NCBI RefSeq assembly: GCF_010365285.1
Contig: NZ_CP048286.1
Span: 1,507,001-1,571,000, forward strand
DNA length: 64,000 nucleotides
Reading direction: 5' to 3'
DNA from: Paenibacillus rhizovicinus
GTDB lineage: Bacteria > Bacillota > Bacilli > Paenibacillales > Paenibacillaceae
The translations under genes and the position numbers were made by a program. Below the pieces are notes generated by a model, which was given only the letters and a program-made list of their open reading frames with translations, did not search any database and was not told the DNA's origin. Shown in pieces: positions 9,101 through 18,471 of this stretch (positions within the stretch are counted from its first letter, which is position 1; every line of letters starts with the position of its first letter).

Positions 9101-10038
9101 GCGAAACTTATTCAGGCTTGGATTGCAAGAAGAAACCGGTGCGGCGTATTGTAGCTGCGGTGAAAATGGAATAACGTCTGCAGTTCCTGTGAGGTTATTC
9201 AAACGCTGCCTTGCAGGCGATGTCTGCAAGAATCTGAATGCCAGCCAGAGCCGTTTTGGTGTTTGAGCGTTCTTGGCTGGAGCGCCGACGCTGATGCTGG
9301 AAGGTAATGCCGGACTGATGTCGATGGTGTAGACTGATGCTGTCCGCGGCACCTATGTTGAGCGCACCGGTCCCTTACGAATCGTATGATCCTTATTGAG
9401 CCAAAAAACGCCATTTCGAATTTTTAACGAATCATACTAGCGTTATGGCTAGCAAAATCTCGCTTGTCCGCCCAGTTTCACTTGTTTCCCAAATCTTAAC
9501 GCCACTGGAGTCCGTTAGACAAAATCTCCCTCTATTTTCGACCCAATAAGCGTGATTCGATCCGTTAGCCTCTAACTGCTCTTCAAACTCGCCAAATTAC
9601 GCGCACTGGCAAGATACCTCATATGCAAACACTTGCGTCCGCCGCCGGCTTTCTGCGCGGTCATAGTATCCGTTATTTCAACAAATCACCCGTTTTCGGC
9701 AACTGCGCGGACTCACGTTCCGCTATTAGCGTTGAAAGCCTCGCTTTGAACGAAATTTCGACCTCATAACGTCTCTCATGTCCGCCAAAAGCCAAAATAG
9801 GTTATATTGCCAACATTTAGCGTCATCTCTGACCGCCAATCCGATATGAGATCGGTCAATGGGACCCCTTTTCAAATCTCCAAGTTCGGCAAAATCCCGG
9901 ATCCTAGAGCGCTCTGCAATTTGTTATCCGATTCACTTTATCGCCGCTGCACAGTTAAGCCGCTTATTACGACTTGAATGCGGCTAGATCATAAAGAAGA
10001 AACGATTGCTCCTTAGCGTTGCGCGCGGTTCGTCTTGG
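9101..10038. other. Gene-free stretch with degenerate short repeats
   Basis: No open frame here has a ribosome binding site or recognisable protein. The stretch holds isolated pieces related to the upstream array (AAGAAGAAAC at 9128 and 9994). It also has a loosely periodic pattern in which TCCGTTA/TCCGCTA-type words recur at 9511, 9561, 9669 and 9719, about 50 bases or a multiple apart. It looks like decayed intergenic repeat DNA between the dnaE stop and the preceding gene. Confidence 0.5.
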
Positions 10039-13000
10039 CTATTTCACAATCGCCGAGCCTTTGCCGAAAATCGCTTCGATCTCTTGCAGCAGCCGCTGGG
10101 AAGGCTTGACCCGGAAGGCCTCGCTCAGGACGACCGTGCGGCCTTCCCTTTCGTAGAAAAGCACGGTTTCGAGCGGCCCGGCGCTGCCTGTCAGCAGCGC
10201 TTTAAGCTTCTCCAGCACCGCGGAATCCTCGCGGCCCGCGACGATTTTGACATAGAGCCGCTGGTTGCGCTTCGCCGGCGCAGCCGCCCCGCCATTACTA
10301 GCCGGCGCGTTCGCGCTGTGCGCAGCGCCCTGCGCATAGGCGCGCTGCCGGCCGCCGCTCGCCGCAGCCGGCGGCACGGCTTGCCGGCCGCCGGCAGCGC
10401 CCGAAGCGGCGCCGGCGCGGCCTCCCGCGTCGCGCGGAGCCGCCGCCGCGCCTCCGGCCTCCGGCCTGCCGCCGCCGGACGCCCCGGCGACGGCAGCCGC
10501 AGGGCTGCCGTCGCGCGGCGCAGCTCCGCCGGCGCCGCGCCCTTGCGCGGCCGCGGCCTGATCCCGCGCGGCCCGGCTCTGCCCGAACCGCAGCAGCCGC
10601 TGCACCTGCGCGGCAAGGTCCTGCGGCGCGCTGCCGTCGCCGCCGATGCCGCGGCCGAGCGGCAGCACGTCCTCGAGCAGCAGCTTATAATCCTCGTCCT
10701 GCTGCTGCAGCTTTGCGAGCGCGAGCACGAGATTCCCGGGCTCGAGCGCCTGCTCGTGGCGTTTCCAAACCGTCGGGAACGCCACCGCCTCCACGCGCAT
10801 GATGCGGTCCTCGATCTCGAGGAAGGCCATCGCCTGCCCTTTGCGCGTCATCAGCGGTTTCTTCGAAACGAGCATGGCCGCGACGAGCACGTATGCCCCG
10901 TCCGGGGCTTCGGCCAAATCGACGAGGCGATCGACCGGCAAGCCGTCCAGCACCTCGTCGTAATCGTCCAGCGGATGGCCGGACAAGTACATCCCTAGCA
11001 GCTCCCGCTCCAGGCCCAGCAGCTGCCCTGTCGTAAACGGCCGGACTTCCGGCAGCTCCACGTCCCAGTTCTGCACCTCTTCGAAGCCGAACAGCTCGAT
11101 TTGCAGCTCCTCGCGCTCTTTGCGCCACTTCAGCGCGGCTTCGACCGTCTCGTCCAGCACGGCGACCAACTGCGCGCGGTGCGCGCCGAGCGCGTCGCAA
11201 GCGCCGGCTTGAATCAGCGATTCCAGCACGCGCTTGTTCACGACGCGCAGGTCGACGCGGCGGCACAAGTCCAGCAGACTATCGAACTTGCGCGAAGCAC
11301 GCTCTTTGAGCAGAGACTCGATCGCTTGCGTCCCTACGTTCTTAATCGATGCCAGGCCGAACCGGATCGCCCCGCCGACGGGCGTAAACGTCACGCTGCT
11401 CTCGTTCACGTCGGGCGCGAGCACCTCGATGTCCATCCGGCGGCATTCATCCACGTATTCCGCCGTCTTGCGCTGGTTGCCCGTTACGGATGCGAGCATG
11501 GACGCCATGAACGGTACGGGATGATTCGCTTTCAGCCATGCCGTCTGGAACGCAAGAACGCCGTACGCGGCCGCATGCGCGCGCGGGAACCCGTAGTCCG
11601 CGAATCGCACGATCATGTCGTAGACCGCATTTGCATCCTGCTCGCCGTAGCCTTGCGACAAGCTGCCGCTGACGAAATGCGCGCGCTGCTCGTCCAGCAC
11701 TTCGCGCTTCTTCTTCGAAACGGCGCGGCGCAGCAAATCCGCTTCGCCTAGCGAAAATCCGGCCATCGCGGACGCGATCTGCATGATTTGCTCCTGATAA
11801 ACGATAATCCCGTACGTGTCGGCAAGAATCGGCTCAAGCGAAGGATGCGGATAGACGACCTCCGTCTGGCCGTGCTTGCCCGCGATATATTTGGGAATAA
11901 ACTCCATCGGACCCGGGCGGTACAGCGCCAGAACGGAGACGATATCCTCGAATTGCGTCGGCTTCAGCTCCTTCAGCACCCGCCTGACGCCAGATGACTC
12001 CAACTGGAAAATCCCCGTCGTTTCGCCGCGCGTCAGCATGGCATACGTTTCCGGATCGTCATCGGGGATAAACCGGAAATCGACCGTAATGCCCTGCTGC
12101 TGCTTCACCCAATCCAGCGTGCGCTCGAGAATCGACAACGTGCGCAGCCCGAGAAAATCCATCTTGAGCAAGCCGACGGCTTCCAAATTTTCCATGGAAT
12201 ACTGCGTCAATGCCGTCCGTTCCGTGCCCGCCTGCAGCGGTACGTAATTCGTCAGCGGTTCGCCGGAAATGACGACCCCCGCGGCATGCGTCGAGGCATG
12301 CCGCGGCATGCCTTCCACCTTCAGCGCCATGCGCAGCAGATCGGCTGTTTTCGGCTGGCGTTCCGACGCCTCGCGCAGCTCGGAGCTGGTCCGCAGCGCT
12401 TCTTCAAGCGAAATGCCGAGCTGATTCGGGATCAGCTTCGCCGCGCGGTCGACTTCCCCGAACGGCACCGCCATCGCTCTGCCGACATCGCGGACGGCCG
12501 CCTTAGCCGCCATCGTACCGAACGTAATGATCTGAGCAACGTGCTCCTCGCCGTATTTGGCCGATACGTAGGCGATGACCTCGTCCCGGCGTTCGTCGTT
12601 GAAGTCGATATCGATATCCGGCATTGAAATCCGCTCGGGATTCAGAAACCGTTCGAAGAGCAGTTTGTATTTGAGCGGGTCCACGTCCGTAATGTTGAGC
12701 GTATACGCCACGAGACTGCCTGCCGAAGACCCCCGTCCCGGACCGGTCCTGATGCCCTGCTCATGGGCGAACCGGATAAAATCCCAGACGATCAGGAAAT
12801 AGTCGCTGAATCCCATGTTGTCTATGACTTTCAGTTCATAGAGAAGACGTTCCATCGCGGCTTCTTGCAAGGAAGGATCCGCTGCCCATGCGGAGCCCCC
12901 GGCATAACGCGCGTCCAGCCCGTCCCTGCACAGCGCTTCCAAATAAGAAGAAGAGGTCATGCCAGACGGTATCGGGTGAAACGCGGGCAGCAACGCTCTG

Positions 13001-13842
13001 CCGAACGTCAGCTCCAGCGAGCATTTATCGGCAATCTCGACCGTACGCGCCACCGCGTCCGCCGCCTGCCGGAATTGAAGATGCATTTCATCGGGGGTTT
13101 TCAAATACATCTGATCGGTCAGCATTTGCAGCCGGTCTTCGTCTTCGATCGTTGTCCCGGTGCCGATGCAGATCAGCACGTCCTGCACGGCCGCATCGGA
13201 CGGCTGCAGATAATGGACGTCGTTCGTCGCCACGGTCAAGATGCCTGTCCGCTCCGCCAGCGCCAGCGTCGCCTGCAGCACTTTTTTCTGCTCCAGCATG
13301 CCGTGATCCTGAAGCTCCAGATAGAAGTCTTCACCGAAAATCGACCGGTAACGTTCCGCCGAACGGAGCGCCTCGTCGTGCCGGTCCTGCAGCAAGTGCT
13401 GCGCGATTTCGCTGCCCAGGCAGGAGCTGAGGCAAATCAAACCTTCCGCATGCGCCCGCAGCGCTTCGAAATCGATCCGCGGCTTATAGTGAAACCCTTC
13501 CAGATGTCCGATAGAGCTCAGCTTCATCAGGTTGCGGTAGCCCGTCTCGTTCTTGGCAAGCAAGATGAGATGGTAAATCGGATTATCCTTGCGCGTCCCT
13601 TTATCGAAGCGCGAGCCCGTCGTCAAATAAACCTCGCAGCCGATGATCGGCTTGATTCCGCGGGCCCGGCAGGCCTTATAAAACGGAACGGCGCCGTACA
13701 TGACCCCGTGGTCGGTCAGCGCCAGCGCCTTCATGCCCTGCTCCGCGGCAGCCTCTACCAGATCCTTGATCCGGGCAGCCCCGTCGAGCAAGCTGAATTC
13801 GCTATGAACGTGTAAATGTACAAATTCGCGTCCGCCGCTCAT
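10039..13842 (-). CDS. dnaE: DNA polymerase III alpha subunit DnaE
   Basis: Replicative polymerase of the DnaE type, 1267 aa. An N-terminal PHP domain (FVHLHVHSEFSLLDGAARI) is followed by the catalytic core with GPGRGSSAGSLVAY and PDIDIDFNDERRDEV, which carries polymerase aspartates. A fingers region, helix-hairpin-helix and OB-fold segment (YVLVAAMLVSKKPLMTRKG) come next. Between the OB fold and the C-terminal domain is a GC-rich, Gly/Ala/Arg low-complexity insert of about 115 residues (DNA about 10273-10640). The start is the second ATG (13842), seven bases behind AAGGA; the first ATG abuts the ribosome binding site. The usual neighbours ytrH and ytrI lie divergently upstream. Confidence 0.96.
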   Translation of the reverse strand: MSGGREFVHLHVHSEFSLLDGAARIKDLVEAAAEQGMKALALTDHGVMYGAVPFYKACRARGIKPIIGCEVYLTTGSRFDKGTRKDNPIYHLILLAKNETGYRNLMKLSSIGHLEGFHYKPRIDFEALRAHAEGLICLSSCLGSEIAQHLLQDRHDEALRSAERYRSIFGEDFYLELQDHGMLEQKKVLQATLALAERTGILTVATNDVHYLQPSDAAVQDVLICIGTGTTIEDEDRLQMLTDQMYLKTPDEMHLQFRQAADAVARTVEIADKCSLELTFGRALLPAFHPIPSGMTSSSYLEALCRDGLDARYAGGSAWAADPSLQEAAMERLLYELKVIDNMGFSDYFLIVWDFIRFAHEQGIRTGPGRGSSAGSLVAYTLNITDVDPLKYKLLFERFLNPERISMPDIDIDFNDERRDEVIAYVSAKYGEEHVAQIITFGTMAAKAAVRDVGRAMAVPFGEVDRAAKLIPNQLGISLEEALRTSSELREASERQPKTADLLRMALKVEGMPRHASTHAAGVVISGEPLTNYVPLQAGTERTALTQYSMENLEAVGLLKMDFLGLRTLSILERTLDWVKQQQGITVDFRFIPDDDPETYAMLTRGETTGIFQLESSGVRRVLKELKPTQFEDIVSVLALYRPGPMEFIPKYIAGKHGQTEVVYPHPSLEPILADTYGIIVYQEQIMQIASAMAGFSLGEADLLRRAVSKKKREVLDEQRAHFVSGSLSQGYGEQDANAVYDMIVRFADYGFPRAHAAAYGVLAFQTAWLKANHPVPFMASMLASVTGNQRKTAEYVDECRRMDIEVLAPDVNESSVTFTPVGGAIRFGLASIKNVGTQAIESLLKERASRKFDSLLDLCRRVDLRVVNKRVLESLIQAGACDALGAHRAQLVAVLDETVEAALKWRKEREELQIELFGFEEVQNWDVELPEVRPFTTGQLLGLERELLGMYLSGHPLDDYDEVLDGLPVDRLVDLAEAPDGAYVLVAAMLVSKKPLMTRKGQAMAFLEIEDRIMRVEAVAFPTVWKRHEQALEPGNLVLALAKLQQQDEDYKLLLEDVLPLGRGIGGDGSAPQDLAAQVQRLLRFGQSRAARDQAAAAQGRGAGGAAPRDGSPAAAVAGASGGGRPEAGGAAAAPRDAGGRAGAASGAAGGRQAVPPAAASGGRQRAYAQGAAHSANAPASNGGAAAPAKRNQRLYVKIVAGREDSAVLEKLKALLTGSAGPLETVLFYEREGRTVVLSEAFRVKPSQRLLQEIEAIFGKGSAIVK

Positions 13843-13891
13843 CGCCATTCCTTCTTTCTATCGTAAACGTGCATCATTTTCTATCAGTTTA

Positions 13892-13921
13892 TCATATTGG
13901 CGCCCCGCCCGCCCATACAAT
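13892..13921 (+). promoter_or_regulatory. Sigma-E promoter for ytrH-ytrI
   Basis: TCATATT (13892-13898), a 15-base spacer and CATACAAT (13914-13921) match the sigma-E consensus at every position with allowed spacing. It precedes ytrH by 99 bases. In Bacillus subtilis ytrH and ytrI are mother-cell sporulation genes, so the match fits the known biology. Confidence 0.85.
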
Positions 13922-14020
13922 GGACTAGGGCCGGACGTTCCGCCGACGCGGAGCTGCCCGCCCATAGATCCGGAGAGGACGAGCCGCGTCTCTCTCCAGA
14001 ATGGAAGGGAGCATATAGGC

Positions 14021-14347
14021 ATGGACTCCTTCTTCTCGAAAGCAACGATCGATTTCTTCATCGCCTTCGGCGTCGTGTTCGGCGGTTCGCTGCTTGCCGG
14101 CATGGGCTCCGTCCTCGTCATGACCGCGCCTGCGGATGCCATGATGGACACCGCGTCCCGCTTGAAAATATGGGCGCTCGTCGCGGCCGTCGGCGGCACG
14201 ATCGATCCGATGCGCGTCATCGAAAGCAACATGATCCAAGGCCATCTGTCACCTGTCGCGCTCCAGATCGGCTACATTCTATGCGCCTTCCTCGGCGCGC
14301 ATATGGGAACGGAACTCATCCGTTGGCTGTGCAGAGGGGCGGTCTAG
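14021..14347 (+). CDS. ytrH: Sporulation membrane protein YtrH
   Basis: 108-aa integral membrane protein required in Bacillus for normal sporulation. Three hydrophobic segments are visible: residues about 10-35 (FFIAFGVVFGGSLLAGMGSV), 48-63 and 80-97. Between the last two lies the conserved GGTIDPMRVIESN. The family is short and this is full length. It is followed by ytrI after a 3-base gap, and the pair is led by a consensus sigma-E promoter, so expression in the mother cell is expected. Confidence 0.92.
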   Translation: MDSFFSKATIDFFIAFGVVFGGSLLAGMGSVLVMTAPADAMMDTASRLKIWALVAAVGGTIDPMRVIESNMIQGHLSPVALQIGYILCAFLGAHMGTELIRWLCRGAV

Positions 14348-14350
14348 CAA

Positions 14351-14863
14351 ATGCGAGTGCCGCCTTTCGAACGGTTTACGAGATTGATGCAGGCCGCCGC
14401 TTATATCGTGCTTGGGAGCATTTTAGGCGCCATGGCGTACCATGCCGTTTTCTTCATGAATTTCAACGCCTTGCGCGATACGAATACGGAGCTGGAAGGC
14501 AAGCTGAGCGAATACGAGGATCGGATCGAGAAGCTGAACCAATTCAAGGATCAGCATACGGTCGTGAAGAGCATATCGACCACGCTCATGGACGGGAAGG
14601 AAGATGAGTCGGATGCGAGCTTGGACGAGCAGTCGAAGCTTTCCTTGAAAACCCAATTGAAAGTCGACCTCTCCGTCTTTCTCGGGACAAGCATCTACAA
14701 AATCAATACGAATGCGGAGCTGGCCAGATTGCTGCTCAGAAATAAAATTTATCTCGTGGGGGGCAATAAAGAATATACCGTGGACATTCGTACGGTGCTC
14801 CTCGTGGACAACGTGCTGCAGGTATGGTTCGTCGCCGCGAAGTATGATCGACCGCTGCATTAA
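14351..14863 (+). CDS. ytrI: Sporulation protein YtrI
   Basis: 170-aa single-pass membrane protein. The N-terminal helix (about residues 13-35, LMQAAAYIVLGSILGAMAYH) is followed by a coiled-coil segment (NTELEGKLSEYEDRIEKLNQF) and a C-terminal domain ending DNVLQVWFVAAKYDRPLH. Gene order ytrH-ytrI next to dnaE is conserved in Bacillus, where ytrI mutants have a late sporulation defect. The start lies 3 bases after the ytrH stop, so translation is probably coupled. Confidence 0.9.
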   Translation: MRVPPFERFTRLMQAAAYIVLGSILGAMAYHAVFFMNFNALRDTNTELEGKLSEYEDRIEKLNQFKDQHTVVKSISTTLMDGKEDESDASLDEQSKLSLKTQLKVDLSVFLGTSIYKINTNAELARLLLRNKIYLVGGNKEYTVDIRTVLLVDNVLQVWFVAAKYDRPLH

Positions 14864-14975
14864 ACGCTTGCGGGAAGGTCGGTTGGAGAACCGGCGGGAT
14901 TTTCGCTTGAAGCCCCTTTCGTGGTACAATAAGCCACATATTCTAGCTTGTCCATAAAGGAGCTGCACGCACGTC

Positions 14976-15272
14976 ATGGTTAATGCCTTACACTGGGCCA
15001 TCGTCATCCTCATCTGCCTTACGTCGCTGATGTCGGTCAATTTCAGTTACAAAGCCCGCCGCACCTCGGATACGCGCCAGCGCGGCATTCTGAGCGCCCG
15101 CCTCAACATGAGCATGGGCGTCATGCTCGTCTTCATCGCGCTGTTCATGATGCTCGCCTTCAACGGTTCGACGGTCAAAGTCATCATTAGCGGCTTGATC
15201 ATCGTCATCGGCCTGTTCAACCTGTTTGCCGGGATACGCAACAACAGCGTCTACCGCTCCATGAAAGGTTAA
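14976..15272 (+). CDS. ytpI: YtpI family membrane protein
   Basis: 98-aa protein with three predicted membrane helices (about residues 5-22, 46-64 and 68-85). A basic loop RRTSDTRQRG lies after the first helix. Gene order and topology match Bacillus YtpI, which sits between ytoI and ytrI. Function is unknown. AAGGAG lies about 15 bases before the ATG, somewhat far. It is followed directly by the 202-bp structured repeat. Confidence 0.82.
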   Translation: MVNALHWAIVILICLTSLMSVNFSYKARRTSDTRQRGILSARLNMSMGVMLVFIALFMMLAFNGSTVKVIISGLIIVIGLFNLFAGIRNNSVYRSMKG

Positions 15273-15278
15273 GCGGTA

Positions 15279-15480
15279 GTTCAAAAAGCCGTCTTTTGAT
15301 CACGTAATACCAAGTAGCGTATTCGGCATCGAATCTTGCGTTCACCTTCGAAGAGCATATGCTTACGTAGCTGGTTTCCTTCGGAAACCCTGAGCTGCTC
15401 ATGTAGGTTTGCCTACACTGCGCTGCTCCTTCTTCAGGTTCTCGCAACCTTCTCGGTGCTGAAAACCCGACTTTTTGAAC
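15279..15480. repeat. 202-bp intergenic element with terminal inverted repeats and internal hairpins
   Basis: The ends are exact 10-base inverted repeats, GTTCAAAAAG (15279-15288) and CTTTTTGAAC (15471-15480). Inside are GGTTTCC-TTC-GGAAACC, TGTAGG-TTTG-CCTACA and GGTT-CTCGC-AACC hairpins. No convincing coding frame exists. It fills the gap between the convergent genes ytpI and ytoI. From memory, very similar sequences are common between genes in Paenibacillus; I could not check this. It may be a MITE-like mobile repeat, a structured RNA or a bidirectional terminator. Confidence 0.75.
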
Positions 15481-15500
15481 CTCATTTTAATTTAGATCAA

Positions 15501-16847
15501 TCAATAAGGATCAATTAATTGCGCCGCAAGCAGCGCCTTGGCAGCCACCCCGCCGGGATCTTTCAATTCGATCTCAAGCTTGGCGCTCTTGCGGCTGATT
15601 TCCAGCAAGGTCGGCCGAATGACGACTTCGCTCTCCAACTGGATCGGCCTCACGAAATACGTCGTCATGCTCTCGATGACGTAATCCCGCTTCCCGAGCT
15701 CCCGGATCAATCCCCTTGCCGCCTGCGTCATCAATGTGACGAGCACGCCTTCCGAGATCGTGCCGAACGTCCCGGACATCTGCGGCGTAATTCTTCCCTC
15801 GTATTGAAAACCCTCTCCGCTCTCGGAAGCTTTCTTCTGGAATCCCGCACCGATCAATTCATCGAACGTTTCGCCAGACTCCTTCTGTTTGCCCGCATAC
15901 CGCATCGCTTCGAGCGCTTCGCTCCGGCTGATCGCCGCCAGCAGTTTACGATTCTTGTCCACGATGGGCAGCAAATCGATCCCTTCGGCCGCCATCGTAT
16001 GCGCCGCGGAGGCGATCGGAATATTCGGCGCCGCCGTTATCGGGCTGCGCGTCATCAGCTTCTCGACCGGCTGGTCGTCGCCGGCGCCTTCCGCATCCTT
16101 CGACGTCATCATGCCGACGACGCGCCCGCGGTCATCCAGCACGGGAAACCTCGTTCCGCCGACGCGGCCGGCCAGCTTAATATAGTCGCCTTTCGTCTCG
16201 CCCAGGCGCATCGTTTCCACGGGACGGGTATACGTGACGATATCCTCGACAAGCATGATTTTCTGCCGGATGAGACGGTCGAACATCGCGCGGTTGATCA
16301 TGGACGCGACGGTGAACGTATCATGCTTGGAAGAAATGATCGGCAGGCCGAGCTCGTCCGCCAGCTGCTTGATGTCGTCGTTCGCGCCGAATCCGCCCGT
16401 GATCAATACGCCCGCTCCCTGCTCCAGCGCGCAGCGGTGGGCGCCCTGCCGGTTACCTACGATGAGCAGGCTGCCCGCGTCGATATAACGGACCATGGCG
16501 TCCAGCTCCATCGCGCCGATGACGAACTTATGCAGCGTCTTCTCCAGGCCGGCCGCGCCGCCGTACAGTTCTCCCTGCACGATATCCGCTACTTCTCCGA
16601 ACGTCAGGCGATCGAGCGCTTCGCGGTTACGGCGCTGAATCCTGACGGTGCCGATCCGCTCCTTCGTGCTGACAAGACCCGCGGACTCCGCTTCCTTAAT
16701 CGCCTTGTACGCCGTTCCTTCGCTCACTTCCAGCTCGTCCGCCATCGTGCGAACGGACAGTTTCGTACCGATCTCGAGCTGGCGGATATAGGTCATCAGC
16801 CGCTCATGCTTCGTTTGCGCCTCGGGCGCTTTTCCTTCGGCCGTCAT
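15501..16847 (-). CDS. ytoI: YtoI: HTH, DRTGG, paired CBS and 4HBT thioesterase domains
   Basis: 448-aa multidomain protein. Residues about 10-65 form a GntR-like winged helix (LSVRTMADELEVSEGTAYKAI). A DRTGG domain follows (ALEQGAGVLITGGFGANDDI). Two CBS motifs come next (PVLDDRGRVVGMMTSKD and LLPIVDKNRKLLAAISRSE), and a hot-dog thioesterase-like domain forms the C-terminus. The start is the ATG at 16847 behind AAGGAGTGACC. This is the same domain order as Bacillus YtoI. The CBS pair suggests adenine-nucleotide sensing, but ligand and DNA targets are unknown. It is convergent with ytpI. Confidence 0.88.
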   Translation of the reverse strand: MTAEGKAPEAQTKHERLMTYIRQLEIGTKLSVRTMADELEVSEGTAYKAIKEAESAGLVSTKERIGTVRIQRRNREALDRLTFGEVADIVQGELYGGAAGLEKTLHKFVIGAMELDAMVRYIDAGSLLIVGNRQGAHRCALEQGAGVLITGGFGANDDIKQLADELGLPIISSKHDTFTVASMINRAMFDRLIRQKIMLVEDIVTYTRPVETMRLGETKGDYIKLAGRVGGTRFPVLDDRGRVVGMMTSKDAEGAGDDQPVEKLMTRSPITAAPNIPIASAAHTMAAEGIDLLPIVDKNRKLLAAISRSEALEAMRYAGKQKESGETFDELIGAGFQKKASESGEGFQYEGRITPQMSGTFGTISEGVLVTLMTQAARGLIRELGKRDYVIESMTTYFVRPIQLESEVVIRPTLLEISRKSAKLEIELKDPGGVAAKALLAAQLIDPY

Positions 16848-17083
16848 GGCGGTCACTCCTTGTCTTCTTCTACGCACACTGCATGTCTAGTTCCATTTTA
16901 ACAGAAAGCACGTACCCGAAGCACGATAGATTGGGCGCCGAGAAACGTTATTTTATGTGAAATCGGATGCTGTCCGCTAATCACCAAGGGATAGATGTCC
17001 TCATATGATGAACTAATTCGTGTCAAAACCCTATGGACCCTGGCCCAAACGTCATCATCTCCGGCATGGAAGGAGATCCGTCG

Positions 17084-18451
17084 ATGCTGAAAACGAAAGT
17101 CGCCGTACAGGTAATCAGTCCGGGCATGCTGCCGGATGATGCCATCATGCTCGGCGACGCCTATTTGAGACAATGGAAAATCCCGCAAGGCCAGCCGTTG
17201 ACGCTAAAATTCGGAGCGATGCGCCAATACGTCAAGGTCGTACCGGTCGAACGGTTCGACGGCATGCGGATCGGACAGAGTCTCGCGCGAAAGATGGGGC
17301 TGCTGGCAAACACCACGCTTCGCATCCGTTATCGGCCCGAAGAGGCCCAGCTTGCGCTTGGACCGTTGATCGGCGTCCTCATCAGCCGCGACGATCCGGA
17401 ACAGCGCGACCGGCCTTTCGGCTCCATAACGATGTTCTGCAAAGAATTGGTGGATGCCTGCGAAGCGCAGGGCGCTTACGTCTATTTCTTCACGCCCCTA
17501 CACCTGAAAGGCAATTACAACACGGTCGAAGGCTGGGTGTATTCGGACGGCTGGCGCAAAACGCTGCTCCCTTCGCCGGACGTCGTCAACAACCGGCTCA
17601 CTTCGCGTAAACTGGAAAACCGCCCCAACGTGCAGGAATTCATCCAGGAAGTCAAGATTCGCCACAGAAGCACGGTCTTCAACGAGAAGTTTCTCGATAA
17701 GCCGGAAGTGTTCGAAGCGCTGGCCAAAGACCCGTCGCTCATCAAATATTTGCCGGAATCGCATGTGCTTAAGAGCTTTCCGATGTTGAAAACGATGTGC
17801 AGCCGGTACCATACCGTCTTCTTGAAGCCGGTCCGCGGCAGTCTAGGCAAAGGAATCATTCGCATCACCAAGATGGAGGCTGATGCGTATTCTGCACAAT
17901 ACGCCACGGTCGGCGGCACGCGCAGGCATTATTTCAGCAGTCTGCTCAAGCTGTACGGCTCCATCTCAGGCAAAATGAAAACCGTCCGGTACCAAATTCA
18001 GCAGGGGCTTCAGTTAATCGATATCATGGGAAGGCCGGTCGATTTCCGGGCGCTCGTGCAGAAGAACGAAACAGGCAAATGGGTGCTGACGTCCATCGTC
18101 GCCCGTACTGCGGGCAGCCATCATTTCGTCTCCAACCTAGCTAGAGGCGGTACGCTCAGCACGGTTCGCGAAGCCGTCGGCCGCTCCAACTTATCCGGTT
18201 CGAGCAGCTCGGAGGCACCCGGCAAACTGCAGCGCGCCGCACTCGATATCGCTCACGGCGTCGACAACTTTATTCCGGCTCACTTCGGCGAACTCGGCAT
18301 CGATCTTGCGCTTGATACGAGCGGCCGGGTCTGGCTGCTGGAAGTAAACTCCAAGCCTTCGAAGAACGACAACACGCCGCTGCAGGATCAGAAGATCCGT
18401 CCCTCCGTCCGCAATATGATTCGCTATGCACGGCATTTGGCCGAATTTTAA
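17084..18451 (+). CDS. YheD-type ATP-grasp protein, spore coat associated (cluster gene 1)
   Basis: 455-aa YheC/YheD family protein. It carries the extra N-terminal beta-rich domain of about 90 residues (VAVQVISPGMLPDDAIMLGD to LGPLIGVL) seen in YheD. The ATP-grasp core follows: FLKPVRGSLGKGIIRI (ATP-binding Lys and Gly-rich loop), RPVDFRALVQKN, and LALDTSGRVWLLEVNSKPSK with metal-binding Glu and Asn. The start is the ATG at 17084, behind GGAAGGAG; the upstream ATG lacks a ribosome binding site. Bacillus YheC and YheD are found in the spore coat. The ligase substrate is unknown. It is first of a five-paralogue cluster. Confidence 0.85.
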   Translation: MLKTKVAVQVISPGMLPDDAIMLGDAYLRQWKIPQGQPLTLKFGAMRQYVKVVPVERFDGMRIGQSLARKMGLLANTTLRIRYRPEEAQLALGPLIGVLISRDDPEQRDRPFGSITMFCKELVDACEAQGAYVYFFTPLHLKGNYNTVEGWVYSDGWRKTLLPSPDVVNNRLTSRKLENRPNVQEFIQEVKIRHRSTVFNEKFLDKPEVFEALAKDPSLIKYLPESHVLKSFPMLKTMCSRYHTVFLKPVRGSLGKGIIRITKMEADAYSAQYATVGGTRRHYFSSLLKLYGSISGKMKTVRYQIQQGLQLIDIMGRPVDFRALVQKNETGKWVLTSIVARTAGSHHFVSNLARGGTLSTVREAVGRSNLSGSSSSEAPGKLQRAALDIAHGVDNFIPAHFGELGIDLALDTSGRVWLLEVNSKPSKNDNTPLQDQKIRPSVRNMIRYARHLAEF

Positions 18452-18471
18452 AGCTAAAGGAGGACACGGAT

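Noticed and set aside
8857..9352. Open frames in the repeat array encoding AGQSSF-RRNSAPP type repeats
   Set aside because: Repeat period changes between 44 and 45 bases, so no single frame covers the array; no ribosome binding site; both strands give open frames because units are palindromic.
10191..10616. Arg/Ala-rich open frames within the GC-rich part of dnaE
   Set aside because: Alternative frames of GC-rich low-complexity DNA stay open by composition alone.
15519..16901. 460-codon open frame opposite ytoI
   Set aside because: Antisense shadow; ytoI has clear domains and a ribosome binding site.
16900..17083. Sigma-E or sigma-K promoter for the YheC/D cluster
   Set aside because: TCATATG near 17001 resembles a sigma-E -35, but no matching -10 at 13-15 bases; CATA-type words for sigma-K do not fit either.
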